DNA of 64,000 bases from Sphingopyxis sp. MWB1 (GTDB taxonomy: Bacteria; Pseudomonadota; Alphaproteobacteria; Sphingomonadales; Sphingomonadaceae): contig NZ_JQFJ01000002.1 in the NCBI RefSeq assembly GCF_000763945.1, positions 868,001 to 932,000 of the forward strand, read 5' to 3'. Positions 27,324 to 35,476 of this stretch are shown here, piece after piece (position 1 is the stretch's first letter; each line of letters starts with the position of its first letter). A program made the position numbers and the translations under genes. The notes under the pieces were generated by a model. The model searched no databases. It saw nothing but the letters and a program-made list of their open reading frames with translations, and was not told the origin of the DNA.

Positions 27324-27809
27324 TCATTTTGTCCAGCATTGCGGATCGAGCGGCCCCTTTGCGGGGTCGAGTTCGCTGCGAACAAGAATGATGGATGAAA
27401 TTTTGCCATGATCGAGTTCGGCATGGCCGGCGGCAAGCGAGCAGCCGAGCTGTCCGTCGCGGCGCGAACGGATCACATGATAGGTGTAGATGCGCTCGCT
27501 CTGTTCAAAAACCTGCTTGAACGGCACGACAATCTCGACATCGCCGCCGCCCGCCTGGATGCGCTGAAAGTGGGTCGCCCACTGATCGACCCCGTTGATC
27601 ACCGTCTTGCCTTCGAGAACCAGCGTGGCATCCGGGGTGAAAAAGCGCGAGAAATTATCCGCGGTGTAGGCACCCGGCGTCTTGAACGCCTCGTTCCACC
27701 AGAGGAACATTTGCGAGAGTATATCGTCGGAGGGCTGCTCCTGCGCGGCGACGGGAGCCGAAAGGCCAAGGGCTGCGACAGCACAGGCAAGCGTCAGTAA
27801 TTTTTTCAC
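27324..27809 (-). CDS. exported SnoaL-like (NTF2-fold) protein
   Basis: A 161-aa product. The start is a GTG at 27809 with GGGAG 7 bases upstream; it opens a signal peptide KKLLTLACAVAALGLSAPVAA. The rest reads as an NTF2-fold: DILSQMFLWWNEAF, FFTPDATLVLEGKTVINGVD, then a beta-rich half with YTYHVIRSRRDGQLGCSLAAGHAEL. Such proteins are small-molecule binders or isomerases; no catalytic residue can be assigned. First gene of the SnoaL-TonB-DUF885 unit. Confidence 0.7.
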   Translation of the reverse strand: MKKLLTLACAVAALGLSAPVAAQEQPSDDILSQMFLWWNEAFKTPGAYTADNFSRFFTPDATLVLEGKTVINGVDQWATHFQRIQAGGGDVEIVVPFKQVFEQSERIYTYHVIRSRRDGQLGCSLAAGHAELDHGKISSIILVRSELDPAKGPLDPQCWTK

Positions 27810-27861
27810 CAAGAGACTCCCTTTTGATATTTTGTTTCGCGGGCGGCTCTGTGACCGCTTT

Positions 27862-27903
27862 GTTGCAACCAATGTCCGTCACTTCCTTTGTTGTTGCAAC
27901 AAC
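27862..27903. promoter_or_regulatory. paired GTTGCAAC palindromes upstream of the SnoaL-TonB-DUF885 operon
   Basis: GTTGCAAC occurs at 27862-27869 and again at 27893-27900. The second is extended to a perfect 14-bp palindrome GTTGTTGCAACAAC (27890-27903). Centres are 31 bp apart, about three helical turns, and a TTGCA-N5-CGCAA dyad follows about 32 bp further. They lie 53-95 bp upstream of the SnoaL-like GTG start, a good position for an operator. Confidence 0.65.
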
Positions 27904-27921
27904 ATTACAAACGAACCTTTG

Positions 27922-27936
27922 TTGCATTGAACGCAA
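27922..27936. promoter_or_regulatory. LysR-type dyad, site A (one mismatch)
   Basis: TTGCA-TTGAA-CGCAA matches the TTGCG-N5-CGCAA dyad found at three other places in this island, with one change in the left half. It contains the T-N11-A core expected for LysR-family binding. Confidence 0.55.
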
Positions 27937-28264
27937 ACTAGAGAAAGCGTCGCGCGAGGGAGAATGAGCCTGCAAATCGGACCGCTACGGCCTTCATCTG
28001 CCCCTCTCCAAAACTTTCCCTTATTTTTCCGCTCTCTAGTTTCGTTCCGCTTGAAAGGCCGATGCACGGTCCGCCCCCGGCAGCATGAGGGGGGCCAGTC
28101 CAGACCCCGCCCGCCAAGCCCCCAGCCCTTGCGTCTTGCCTGCTTCGCTCAACGGTAAGGGGCGCCGAGAATCAGTCAATATTCATATGATTCGGGACGC
28201 TTGATAGAGGTGGAGCCATTCAGGGGAGAAGCTTGCTTCCACCATTTCGCGCTGAGCATATGAA

Positions 28265-28292
28265 AAAGGGGCGCCCCTCGGGACGCCCCTTT
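28265..28292 (-). terminator. intrinsic terminator after the amidohydrolase gene
   Basis: On the minus strand, AAAGGGGCG pairs with CGCCCCTTT in a perfect 9-bp stem, and the transcript continues in TTTTTCAT. It lies about 80 bases beyond the amidohydrolase stop. Confidence 0.75.
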
Positions 28293-28373
28293 CAAGAGAG
28301 CCGCATCGTTAACGGCCGAAGGAAATGATCGCGGCTCCCTTTCGTGCGAGAGTCCGCGTCGATGCGTTTCTTC

Positions 28374-29681
28374 CTAGCGCGTTATGGTTTCAGGATGACT
28401 GTCGTTGCGATAGATCGCCCCGCCCTTCATCACGAAATCGAGCGTGCGCAGCGCCGAAATGTCGGCAAGAGGATTGGCCGATACCGCAACGATGTCGGCA
28501 TAATATCCCGGCACCACACGACCCACCTGCTTGTCGAGCGCCATCATCCTTGCGGGCTGGATCGTCGCCGCCTGCAACGCCTGAAGCGGAGTCATGCCGG
28601 CTTTTTGATAGAGCTCGGCTTCATGCACCGTGGCGGTGGTGCCGCTGTTTGGCTCGAAAGGGAATTGGTCGGTGCCAAGCGCGACGTTAACGCCCATTTT
28701 GATCGCCTTTTGCAGCACGGCCCAATGATCCTGGCCTGTCGAGGCGACCCGTTCCAGATACCATTCGGGTGAACCGATCTTGCGATAAAATTCATGGGCG
28801 CCCTGCTGGCTGACGACGATGGTGGGGACGAGCCACGTGCCCTGCGCCTTCATCTTGGCCAGCACTTCGTCATTCAGATGATAGCCATGCTCGAAACAGT
28901 CGATCCCGAATTTCAGCGCCTGCATCGCGGCTTCGGACGAGCCATTATGCGCGGTCACTTTCACCCCGTTGCGATGCGCGACCTCCAGCACGGTCGACAA
29001 TTCCGCATCGGTCATCGGCGCGGCAGAGATGGCGCCATGCGTATCCGAAATCCCGCCCGATATGGCGATCTTGATCCAGCTTGCTCCGCGCTTTATCTGT
29101 TCGCGCACCACCTTGCTGAATTCTGCGGGGCCATCCGCCTCCAGGGAGCCATGCCCGCCGGTGGGGACGATCAATTCGCCTGCCGATTCGATCCGGGGTC
29201 CGACCGCCTGCCCCTTTGCAATGGCGCGCTTCAGCATGAAATCCAGCCCGCGATCCTCCGCCGTCAGGCGAACGGTGGTCACCCCGGCGAGCAGCGAGCG
29301 GCGCGCATTTTCGGCCATCCGCAATATCTGCTCGCCATCTTTCTCGTTGATCAGTTCGGCCCCGGCAGCACCGGGAAGCTTGAGCCCGAAATGAACGTGC
29401 ATGTTCATCAGGCCGGGGATCAGCCATTTGCCCTCCATGGGCACACGGGTCGCATCGGCGGGAACCGCCACCGAAGCGGCAGGCCCAGCCGCGACAATAT
29501 GTTCGCCGCGCACCAGCACCACGGCATTGGGCACGGTGGCGCCCGTGTCGATATTGACCAAGGTGCCGCCGACCAGCGCGGTCGTGGCGGCGCCATCGAC
29601 CGTCTGCGCGGCCGCCGTGGTCGTGAATAAAAATGCCATTGCGGCGGCGAATACGCGCCTTGTCAGCGATGCTGTCATCAT
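28374..29681 (-). CDS. exported metal-dependent amidohydrolase (imidazolonepropionase/prolidase-like)
   Basis: A 435-aa amidohydrolase-superfamily enzyme with a signal peptide (MMTASLTRRVFAAAMAFLF...AAAQ). The first metal-binding motif is HVHFG after GLMNM (about residue 85), with KIAISGGISD, VTAHNGSSEAA and LGTDQFPFEPNSGT carrying later ligands and the catalytic aspartate. The VGRVVPGYYADIV C-terminus is typical. Relatives cleave Xaa-Pro, Xaa-Arg/Lys or N-acyl amino acids, so a dipeptidase role is plausible; substrate not proven. The start at 29681 is supported by GGGAAAGG. Divergent from the second DUF885 gene, sharing a control region with a LysR dyad. Confidence 0.87.
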   Translation of the reverse strand: MMTASLTRRVFAAAMAFLFTTTAAAQTVDGAATTALVGGTLVNIDTGATVPNAVVLVRGEHIVAAGPAASVAVPADATRVPMEGKWLIPGLMNMHVHFGLKLPGAAGAELINEKDGEQILRMAENARRSLLAGVTTVRLTAEDRGLDFMLKRAIAKGQAVGPRIESAGELIVPTGGHGSLEADGPAEFSKVVREQIKRGASWIKIAISGGISDTHGAISAAPMTDAELSTVLEVAHRNGVKVTAHNGSSEAAMQALKFGIDCFEHGYHLNDEVLAKMKAQGTWLVPTIVVSQQGAHEFYRKIGSPEWYLERVASTGQDHWAVLQKAIKMGVNVALGTDQFPFEPNSGTTATVHEAELYQKAGMTPLQALQAATIQPARMMALDKQVGRVVPGYYADIVAVSANPLADISALRTLDFVMKGGAIYRNDSHPETITR

Positions 29682-29756
29682 GTGCCTTTCCCTGATTGCT
29701 GGCCCCAGACTGCGGCAATGGACGGATAAAACAATGCAGTAGTGCCGTGAAGTTTG

Positions 29757-29771
29757 TTGCGTTCGTCGCAA
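29757..29771. promoter_or_regulatory. LysR-type dyad, site B
   Basis: TTGCG-TTCGT-CGCAA, extended to GTTGCG...CGCAAC (29756-29772), in the divergent gap between the amidohydrolase (starts 29681) and the second DUF885 gene (starts 29937). Identical half-sites occur at 34441-34455 and 38300-38314. A second small inverted pair GCAAAATTGC lies next to it (29780-29789). Confidence 0.72.
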
Positions 29772-29936
29772 CACAAACCGCAAAATTGCTACAATATAAG
29801 CAATGAAAATGACGGATTCGTGCGAATTTGGTGCGACGGCGTTGTATTATCGTGCCCGCGCCCGCTTTGCCTGCCCTGTTGCATTCTGTCGATATCGCGA
29901 CACGATAAAGTCATAAACCAGTCCAGCGGGGGCGGA

Positions 29937-31763
29937 ATGACGGACGGACACCATCAGGGGGCAATCTCACGGCGCAGCGCTATGGGTATGTTGGGGGCCG
30001 GCAGCCTTATTGCCTGGCCCGCCACGACCCGCGCCGCTCTTTCGTCGGCGGACGCCCGACAGGCGCTCTATGCCTTGCTCAAACAAAGCGCCGCTCAGGA
30101 CGCCGCGCTTGATCCCCTGCGCGCCGCCCGGCGAGGCGGCGGCGCGGCAAGCGCCCCGCTTTTCGTCGATCCGCTGGGCGAGGAATATGCTCGCGCGCTG
30201 CAGTCGGGCAAGGAAGGGGAGCTCGGCGCGCTCGCGCGGATCGACCGCGACGCGCTCACCGCCATCGACCGCATTGCTTATGATGTGCTCCATTATAAGG
30301 CGCGCCAGACGCTCGACCTTTTCGACAGCGGCCTCTTCGCCGTTCAGCGCCGGGCCGCGCTCAATCCCTCTTTCGGATTGCATGTCGAATTTCCCGACTT
30401 TCTGTCGAGCGGCGCGGCGCCCTTTGAAACGGTGGGGGATTATCGCGATGCGCTGACGCGCATGACCGGTTTTGCCGATCATATGGTCATGACCATCACG
30501 CGGCTGCGCGAAGGTTTGGCGAGCGGGCACGTTCAGCCGCGCATCGTCGTGGACAATATACTGGCACAAGTCGATGCGATGCTGGCGCTGCGGACGGAGG
30601 ACAGCCCCTTTTGGGCCGGGGTCAATCGCATTCCGGACAGCTTTTCGCCCGCCGATGTGCAGTGGATCAAAACATCCTTTCGCACCATGGTCGAGGAACG
30701 CCTTTATCCGGCCTATCGCAGCTGGGCCGATTTTCTGCGGCAGGAATATTATCCTCACGCCACCGACGCGCCGGGGCTGTGGGCGATGAAGGATGGCGAC
30801 GCCCTTTATGGCTGGGCTCTGGCGCGGCACACCACCACCCGCCGCAGCGCCGAGGACATCCATGCGCTGGGCCTGCAGGAAGTGGCCCGGATTCGGAGCG
30901 AGATGGAGCGCGTCAAGGGCGAGACCGGCTTTTCAGGCGATCTCAAGGCGTTCTTCGACTTTATTCGCACCGATCCCAGATTTTACTATCGCACGCCGGA
31001 GGAATTGCTGGCGCGCTTCAAGGCGATTGAAGCGAAAATCTGGCCCGCGATTCCGCGCCTGTTTCATGACCGCCCGCGCGCGCCGTTCGAAGTGCGGCCG
31101 CTGCCCGCACTGGGGGATCAGCGCGGCACCGGCTATTATCGCCCCGGCCCGCCCGATGGCGTGTCCCCCGGCATCCTCTTCTTCAACATGTCGATGCTGG
31201 ACACCCGCCCGATCCCGACGCTGGAAACGCTCACCCTGCACGAAGGGATTCCGGGGCATCATTTCCAGCTCACCCTGGCCATCGAAAATGAGGATCTGCC
31301 CGACCTGCTGCGCCATGGGCAGGCCACCGCCTATTCCGAAGGCTGGGGGCTTTATGCCGAATCCCTCGGCCCCGAACTGGGGCTGTTCACCGACCCCTTC
31401 CAGATGTTCGGCCATCTCGACATGGAAATGCTGCGCGCCATCAGGCTGGTCGTCGATACCGGCCTACACGCCAAGCAGTGGAGCCGCGAACGCGCGATTG
31501 ACTATATGCTGGACAACAGTTCGATGGCGCGGCGCGACGTGGTGGTCGAAATTGACCGCTATATTGCTTATCCGGGGCAGGCCTGCGCCTACAAGCTGGG
31601 CGAACTCAAGATAAAGGAATTGCGCGAGCGTGCCCGCGCCAGCCTGGGCGCGGCGTTCGATATCCGCGACTATCATCGCCAGGTGCTGAACAGCGGCGCG
31701 CTGCCGCTCGACGTGCTGGAGGCGAAAATCGACGCCTGGATTGCCGCTGGCGGCGGTGCCTGA
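29937..31763 (+). CDS. DUF885 family periplasmic metallopeptidase-like protein, second copy
   Basis: A 608-aa protein with a Tat-type signal peptide (SRRSAMGMLGAGSLIAWPA). It carries the zinc-peptidase-like TLHEGIPGHHFQLTL (about residue 435) and AYSEGWGLYAESLG, the same residues as the copy at 23064-24872, but the two are clearly diverged over the rest. The ATG at 29937 has GCGGGGGCGG just upstream; an upstream in-frame ATG at 29754 lies in the control region and adds no recognisable sequence. First gene of a unit with the DUF3311/symporter pair, which suggests that it releases the imported compound. Confidence 0.87.
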   Translation: MTDGHHQGAISRRSAMGMLGAGSLIAWPATTRAALSSADARQALYALLKQSAAQDAALDPLRAARRGGGAASAPLFVDPLGEEYARALQSGKEGELGALARIDRDALTAIDRIAYDVLHYKARQTLDLFDSGLFAVQRRAALNPSFGLHVEFPDFLSSGAAPFETVGDYRDALTRMTGFADHMVMTITRLREGLASGHVQPRIVVDNILAQVDAMLALRTEDSPFWAGVNRIPDSFSPADVQWIKTSFRTMVEERLYPAYRSWADFLRQEYYPHATDAPGLWAMKDGDALYGWALARHTTTRRSAEDIHALGLQEVARIRSEMERVKGETGFSGDLKAFFDFIRTDPRFYYRTPEELLARFKAIEAKIWPAIPRLFHDRPRAPFEVRPLPALGDQRGTGYYRPGPPDGVSPGILFFNMSMLDTRPIPTLETLTLHEGIPGHHFQLTLAIENEDLPDLLRHGQATAYSEGWGLYAESLGPELGLFTDPFQMFGHLDMEMLRAIRLVVDTGLHAKQWSRERAIDYMLDNSSMARRDVVVEIDRYIAYPGQACAYKLGELKIKELRERARASLGAAFDIRDYHRQVLNSGALPLDVLEAKIDAWIAAGGGA

Positions 31764-31793
31764 CATGCCCCTTCCCTCCTGCAAGGACATTGG

Positions 31794-32045
31794 ATGACTT
31801 CGCAAAGTTCGCCCGTATCGCGGCGCCACCGGTGGTTGCTGCTCATTCCCTTTCTATGGCAGATCGGCGGTGTTCCGCTCGTCAATGATGTCGCGTGGCG
31901 TCCCTTCTCGCTGCCCTTTCCGATGGCCTGGCAAATGGCGGGGATCATCGTGACATCGGTCGTTATCGCCTATATTTTCTCCATTGATCGCAAGCATCCG
32001 GAATTTCCCGACACCAAAGCACCCGCCGAGGGAGTCGAGCAATGA
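31794..32045 (+). CDS. DUF3311 small membrane protein, symporter partner
   Basis: An 83-aa protein with two hydrophobic helices (RWLLLIPFLWQIGGVPLV and WQMAGIIVTSVVIAYIF). DUF3311 proteins are usually encoded directly before a sodium:solute symporter, as here: the ATGA at 32042-32045 is shared stop and start. Likely an accessory subunit of that transporter. Confidence 0.85.
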   Translation: MTSQSSPVSRRHRWLLLIPFLWQIGGVPLVNDVAWRPFSLPFPMAWQMAGIIVTSVVIAYIFSIDRKHPEFPDTKAPAEGVEQ

Positions 32046-33496
32046 TTCTGGCGCTTACTCTCGCTGTCGTGCTCGGCACCATGGTCGGCGCGCTTTTATC
32101 GGCGCGCCGACAAGCGCGCGCTACCAGCATGACCGAATGGGCGGTCGGCGGACGCCGCTTTGGCATTTTAATCTTCTGGTTCCTCAATGCCGGGGAAATT
32201 TACACGACCTTCGCGGTATTGGGCATTTCGGGCTTTGCATGGGCGCATGGCGCCCCGGCCTACCTGGCCTTCACCTCCGTCTCGCTGTCCGCCGCCATCG
32301 GCTATTGGCTGATGCCCTGCATCTGGAATGCCGGGCGGCAATATGGGCTGGTGACGCAAGCCGATTTTTTCGCCGCCCATTATCGCGCGACATGGCTGGG
32401 CGTCGTCGTTGGGGTCGCAGGAATTGCGGCGTTGATCGTCTATGTCCAGATCCAGATCGTCGCGCTCAGCCTGATCCTGCGCATGACCGTGGGGCCGGAG
32501 ATATCCGTATCGGCGGCGGCCATATTGGCGGCAGCGATCATGCTGGCCTTTGTCTATATCTCGGGCCTGCGTTCGGCCGCCTTTGCCGCCGGGGTCAAGG
32601 ATGTGCTGATGGTGCTGATCGTCGTCGGTTTGTGCCTCACCGTTGCCTCCAAGGTTGGCGCGGCCTCGATGCTCGACGTTTATCGCATGGCGCAGGACCA
32701 GTTTCCCGGCATCGGCCGCTTGCCCGGATTACAGCCGGGCGCCGGGCTTTCGACCATCTGGCTGATGACCGCCGCACTGAACGTCGCGCTGGGGAACTGG
32801 ATCTTGCCGCATTTGTTCCAGCTCTGTTTTTCGGCGGGAAGCGAAGCGACAATCCGCCGCAACGCCATTTGGCAGCCGATCTATTCGCTGTCCTATTTTT
32901 TCATCATCCTCCTGGGCTTTGCCGCCCTGCTTGCGGGGACGCAGCCCGAAGGGGGCGACACCAATGCCGTCCTGTTGCAATTTGTTTCCGACCGCTATCC
33001 CGCCTGGGCCGTCGGAATTTTTGCGGGAACCGCCTGTTTGCTGGCGCTGGTGCCGGGATCGGTGCTCCTGCTGACCGCAGGATCGATCTTCAGCCGCAAC
33101 ATCCTGCTTCCGCTGCGCCCCACCTTGTCGGACCGGCAGAGCCTGCTCGCCTCGCGCCTGTCGATGATCGCCTTTGCGGCCATTGCCGTATGGCTGACGC
33201 TGGGCGGATCGCGTTCGCTGGTGGAGATCGGCCTGTCGGCCTATGCCGCCATCGGCATGTTGGCGCCGGGCGTCTATTTCGCCTTCATCTGGAAGCGCGC
33301 CCATGCCGCGGGCATTTTCGCCGGCATTGTCGCGGGCTATCTGGCGCTGCTTCTGCCGCAGGCGCAGCAGCTTTGGGACCATATGCTGCCCCACTGGGAC
33401 CATGGGCTCGTGGCGATGATGGTCAATGCCGCCGTCGCAGCGCTCGTCTGCCTCGCGACCACCCGTCCCGCCCGTCCAGCCGTCCAGGCCGCCTGA
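32042..33496 (+). CDS. sodium:solute symporter (SSS family)
   Basis: A 484-aa inner-membrane transporter with about 13 hydrophobic helices. The opening (TEWAVGGRRFGILIFWFLNAGEIYTTFA) is the SSS signature region before helix 2, and LVPGSVLLLTAGSIFSRNI matches the conserved helix 8-9 segment. Family members import amino acids, sugars, carboxylates or pantothenate with sodium; specificity cannot be read here. Translationally coupled to the DUF3311 gene, downstream of the DUF885 peptidase, and convergent with the LysR gene. Confidence 0.92.
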   Translation: MILALTLAVVLGTMVGALLSARRQARATSMTEWAVGGRRFGILIFWFLNAGEIYTTFAVLGISGFAWAHGAPAYLAFTSVSLSAAIGYWLMPCIWNAGRQYGLVTQADFFAAHYRATWLGVVVGVAGIAALIVYVQIQIVALSLILRMTVGPEISVSAAAILAAAIMLAFVYISGLRSAAFAAGVKDVLMVLIVVGLCLTVASKVGAASMLDVYRMAQDQFPGIGRLPGLQPGAGLSTIWLMTAALNVALGNWILPHLFQLCFSAGSEATIRRNAIWQPIYSLSYFFIILLGFAALLAGTQPEGGDTNAVLLQFVSDRYPAWAVGIFAGTACLLALVPGSVLLLTAGSIFSRNILLPLRPTLSDRQSLLASRLSMIAFAAIAVWLTLGGSRSLVEIGLSAYAAIGMLAPGVYFAFIWKRAHAAGIFAGIVAGYLALLLPQAQQLWDHMLPHWDHGLVAMMVNAAVAALVCLATTRPARPAVQAA

Positions 33497-33502
33497 CGCC
33501 GA

Positions 33503-34399
33503 TCAGGCCCAGCTTTTGAGCTTCGCTTCCAGCAGGCTCATCAGACGGGCCGGGGCACCCTCCAGCTGTCGGCCCAGCCGGTGGATCAGGCTGACCGTGC
33601 TATGTTCAATGGCATCGTCGAGCAGGGGCCGCGCGACCAGGCTCCCCTCCTCCAGTTCGGCCAGCGCCGAAATGCGCGGCAATACGGTGAGCGCGCGGCC
33701 CGCTTTCGCGATTTCGCGCATCATCTGGATGGAGGTCGTCACGAGCCGGGGTTCCAGCCAGACCTGCGCGCGCCGCTCGGCATGGTTGAGCGTGCCGCGA
33801 ATGCGAAAGCCCGGGGGCGGCAGACAGAGGTCGAAACGCGCCAGATCGGCAATGGTCAGCGCCTCCATCTCCGCTGCGGGGTGCGAAGGCGCGCACAGGA
33901 TCAGCAAGGGCTGCGCCACCGCGCTGCGCGTGCGTATCTTGGGCTCGCTGGTGGTGTGGAGGATCATGCCGATATGCGCTTCATCGTCGAGCACCATGCG
34001 GATGATATCGGCGGTAGGACTGCTCGTCACCGTAATGGCGATGCCGGGATTGCGCCGCTGAAACCCCTCGATCAGGGCGGTGAAAGGCGGGCCGAAAAAG
34101 CCCTCGCCAATCGCCAGATCGACGCGCCCGCTCTTTACCTCGCGCAATTCCTGAATGCGCGTCATCAAGGCTTCGCGGTCGGCAAGCTGGTTCTTGTGAT
34201 ATTCAAAGGCGAGTTGCCCCGCCTCGGTCAGCCGGATCGAGCGGCGCCCCCTTTCAATGAGCGCAATGCCCATTTCGGCCTCCAACTGCGCGATCTGCCG
34301 GCTGATCGAGGAAACGGCGACCCCGATTTTGTCGCTGGCAAGCCGCATCGAACCCAGATTGGCGGCTTCGTAAAAATATTGCAGTGCATTGTCCCACAT
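33503..34399 (-). CDS. LysR-family transcriptional regulator of the catabolic island
   Basis: A 298-aa regulator. The N-terminal winged helix-turn-helix (ALQYFYEAANLGSMRLASDKIGVAVSSISRQI, residues about 4-36) is followed by the linker helix and a periplasmic-binding-like effector domain (RVDLAIGEGFFGPPFTALIEG onward). The ATG at 34399 is chosen: GAGGGGAGAG lies just upstream and the HTH then begins at the normal distance, whereas a farther ATG adds a spurious leader. Divergent from the dapA-like operon, with a TTGCG-N5-CGCAA dyad in the gap, the classic autoregulated LysR layout. The same dyad at other promoters suggests that it controls the whole 23-39 kb island (inference). Confidence 0.92.
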   Translation of the reverse strand: MWDNALQYFYEAANLGSMRLASDKIGVAVSSISRQIAQLEAEMGIALIERGRRSIRLTEAGQLAFEYHKNQLADREALMTRIQELREVKSGRVDLAIGEGFFGPPFTALIEGFQRRNPGIAITVTSSPTADIIRMVLDDEAHIGMILHTTSEPKIRTRSAVAQPLLILCAPSHPAAEMEALTIADLARFDLCLPPPGFRIRGTLNHAERRAQVWLEPRLVTTSIQMMREIAKAGRALTVLPRISALAELEEGSLVARPLLDDAIEHSTVSLIHRLGRQLEGAPARLMSLLEAKLKSWA

Positions 34400-34439
34400 G
34401 GGCGTCGCTCTCCCCTCACTGCCGAGCAGAATGGCGAGT

Positions 34440-34456
34440 GTTGCGAAAATCGCAAC
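34440..34456. promoter_or_regulatory. LysR-type dyad, site C (LysR/dapA divergent promoter)
   Basis: GTTGCG-AAAAT-CGCAAC, a perfect 6+6 dyad with AT-rich spacer and a T-N11-A core. It is centred 49 bp upstream of the LysR start and about 103 bp upstream of the dapA-like start. Most probable primary binding site of the divergently encoded LysR protein. Confidence 0.78.
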
Positions 34457-34550
34457 TAATTTCGTCTTTTGATGCCCTTGCCGCGAATGCACCTTGGCTT
34501 ATCGGGACAGGCCGCACTGCCAAAATCCTGTCCAAGGGGGAGCCAAGTTG

Positions 34551-35471
34551 ATGAACAAGCGAACGCGCGCCGAATGGAAAGGCTATATTCCGGCCATTAC
34601 GACGCCCTTCGACGCCGATCGCGCGCTGGACCTGTCTGCCCTTGGGCGTCTCCTCGAATGGCTGCACAGCGAAGGCATGCACGGGCTGTTGCTGGCCGGG
34701 ACGACGGGTGAATGGCCCGGCATGTCGAACGATGAGCGCAAGGCGCTGTTTTCAGCCGCAGGCAACCAGCTCAAGGGAAAGATCCCGCTGCTTGCCGGGT
34801 GCAACGCCTATACGGCGCATCAGGTGCTCGCCCTCGCCGATCATGCCGCCGACAGCGGATTCGACGGCATTGTCGTCACCCCGCCGCCCTATTACCGGCC
34901 CTCGCCCGACGAGATACATGGATTTTACGCTGAAATATCGGCGGGGTCGCGCCTTCCCATCTGCGTTTACAACTGGCCGCCAGGCACGGGCATCGACATG
35001 CCGCTCGCCCTGCTGGAGCGCCTCGCCGCGCTCGACAATGTCGTTGCGATCAAACAATCGACCAGCGATTTGCGCCGCTTTGTCGACACTTTCTTTGCGC
35101 TGAAAGAGAAGGTGCTGATTTTCGGCCATTCGATGGACGAACATGGGCTGGCGCTGCTCGAAGCGCGCGGCGGCGACGGGACGATGGGCGCAGGTGCTGT
35201 GCTGGGCCGCACCCACCCCGATTTTTACAATCATCTGTGGAAGGGCGATATCGCCGCCGCGCGCGAATGCGGGCGCCGCGACCGGGTGATCCTCGATCAA
35301 TGGTATACGCCCGAACTGGTCGGCCGTTTCGGCTCGGGGCCCGCCATATTGAAGGCCGCGCTGAACGTGCAGGGCCTGCCCGGCGGCCACGTCCGCCCAC
35401 CCTTGCGCGACGTATCGCGTGAAGATGTCGAGAAAATCAGGGAGACATTGGTGTCGCTGGGGCGCATCTAG
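34551..35471 (+). CDS. DapA-family lyase/deaminase
   Basis: A 306-aa class I (Schiff-base) TIM-barrel enzyme. Signature GTTGE at residues 50-54, tyrosine in VYNWPPGTG (Tyr140) and Schiff-base lysine in VVAIKQSTSD (Lys168). Unlikely to be the lysine-biosynthesis DapA: it sits in a LysR-controlled catabolic operon with an amino-acid dehydrogenase. Known alternatives in such settings are pyrroline-4-hydroxy-2-carboxylate deaminase (hydroxyproline pathway), N-acetylneuraminate lyase-like or KDG aldolase-type enzymes. The deaminase fits the neighbouring genes best, but this is inference. The ATG at 34551 follows AAGGGGGAG. Confidence 0.87.
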   Translation: MNKRTRAEWKGYIPAITTPFDADRALDLSALGRLLEWLHSEGMHGLLLAGTTGEWPGMSNDERKALFSAAGNQLKGKIPLLAGCNAYTAHQVLALADHAADSGFDGIVVTPPPYYRPSPDEIHGFYAEISAGSRLPICVYNWPPGTGIDMPLALLERLAALDNVVAIKQSTSDLRRFVDTFFALKEKVLIFGHSMDEHGLALLEARGGDGTMGAGAVLGRTHPDFYNHLWKGDIAAARECGRRDRVILDQWYTPELVGRFGSGPAILKAALNVQGLPGGHVRPPLRDVSREDVEKIRETLVSLGRI

Positions 35472-35476
35472 CGAAT

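Larger units (their letters stand above)
27810..28373. other. 564-bp intergenic region: control region plus terminator
   Basis: No convincing gene; the only short reading frame (27964-28158, plus) lacks a ribosome site and has unbiased composition. The left part holds the palindromes described separately (27862-27936), the right end a terminator for the amidohydrolase gene. The middle (about 27950-28250) shows no structure I can name. Confidence 0.6.

Noticed and set aside
27964..28158. 64-codon plus-strand frame in the long intergenic region
   Set aside because: No ribosome site, no family resemblance, and composition like non-coding sequence.
31984..33519. 511-codon plus-strand frame overlapping the symporter in another frame
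   Set aside because: Out-of-frame reading of the symporter: rich in Arg and Gly, no membrane helices, whereas the frame at 32042-33496 gives a proper 13-helix transporter.
34551..35471. Lysine-biosynthesis dapA
   Set aside because: The fold and active-site lysine fit the family, but the gene is in a LysR-controlled catabolic operon and the flanking genes are oxidative; kept as a DapA-family enzyme without that symbol.
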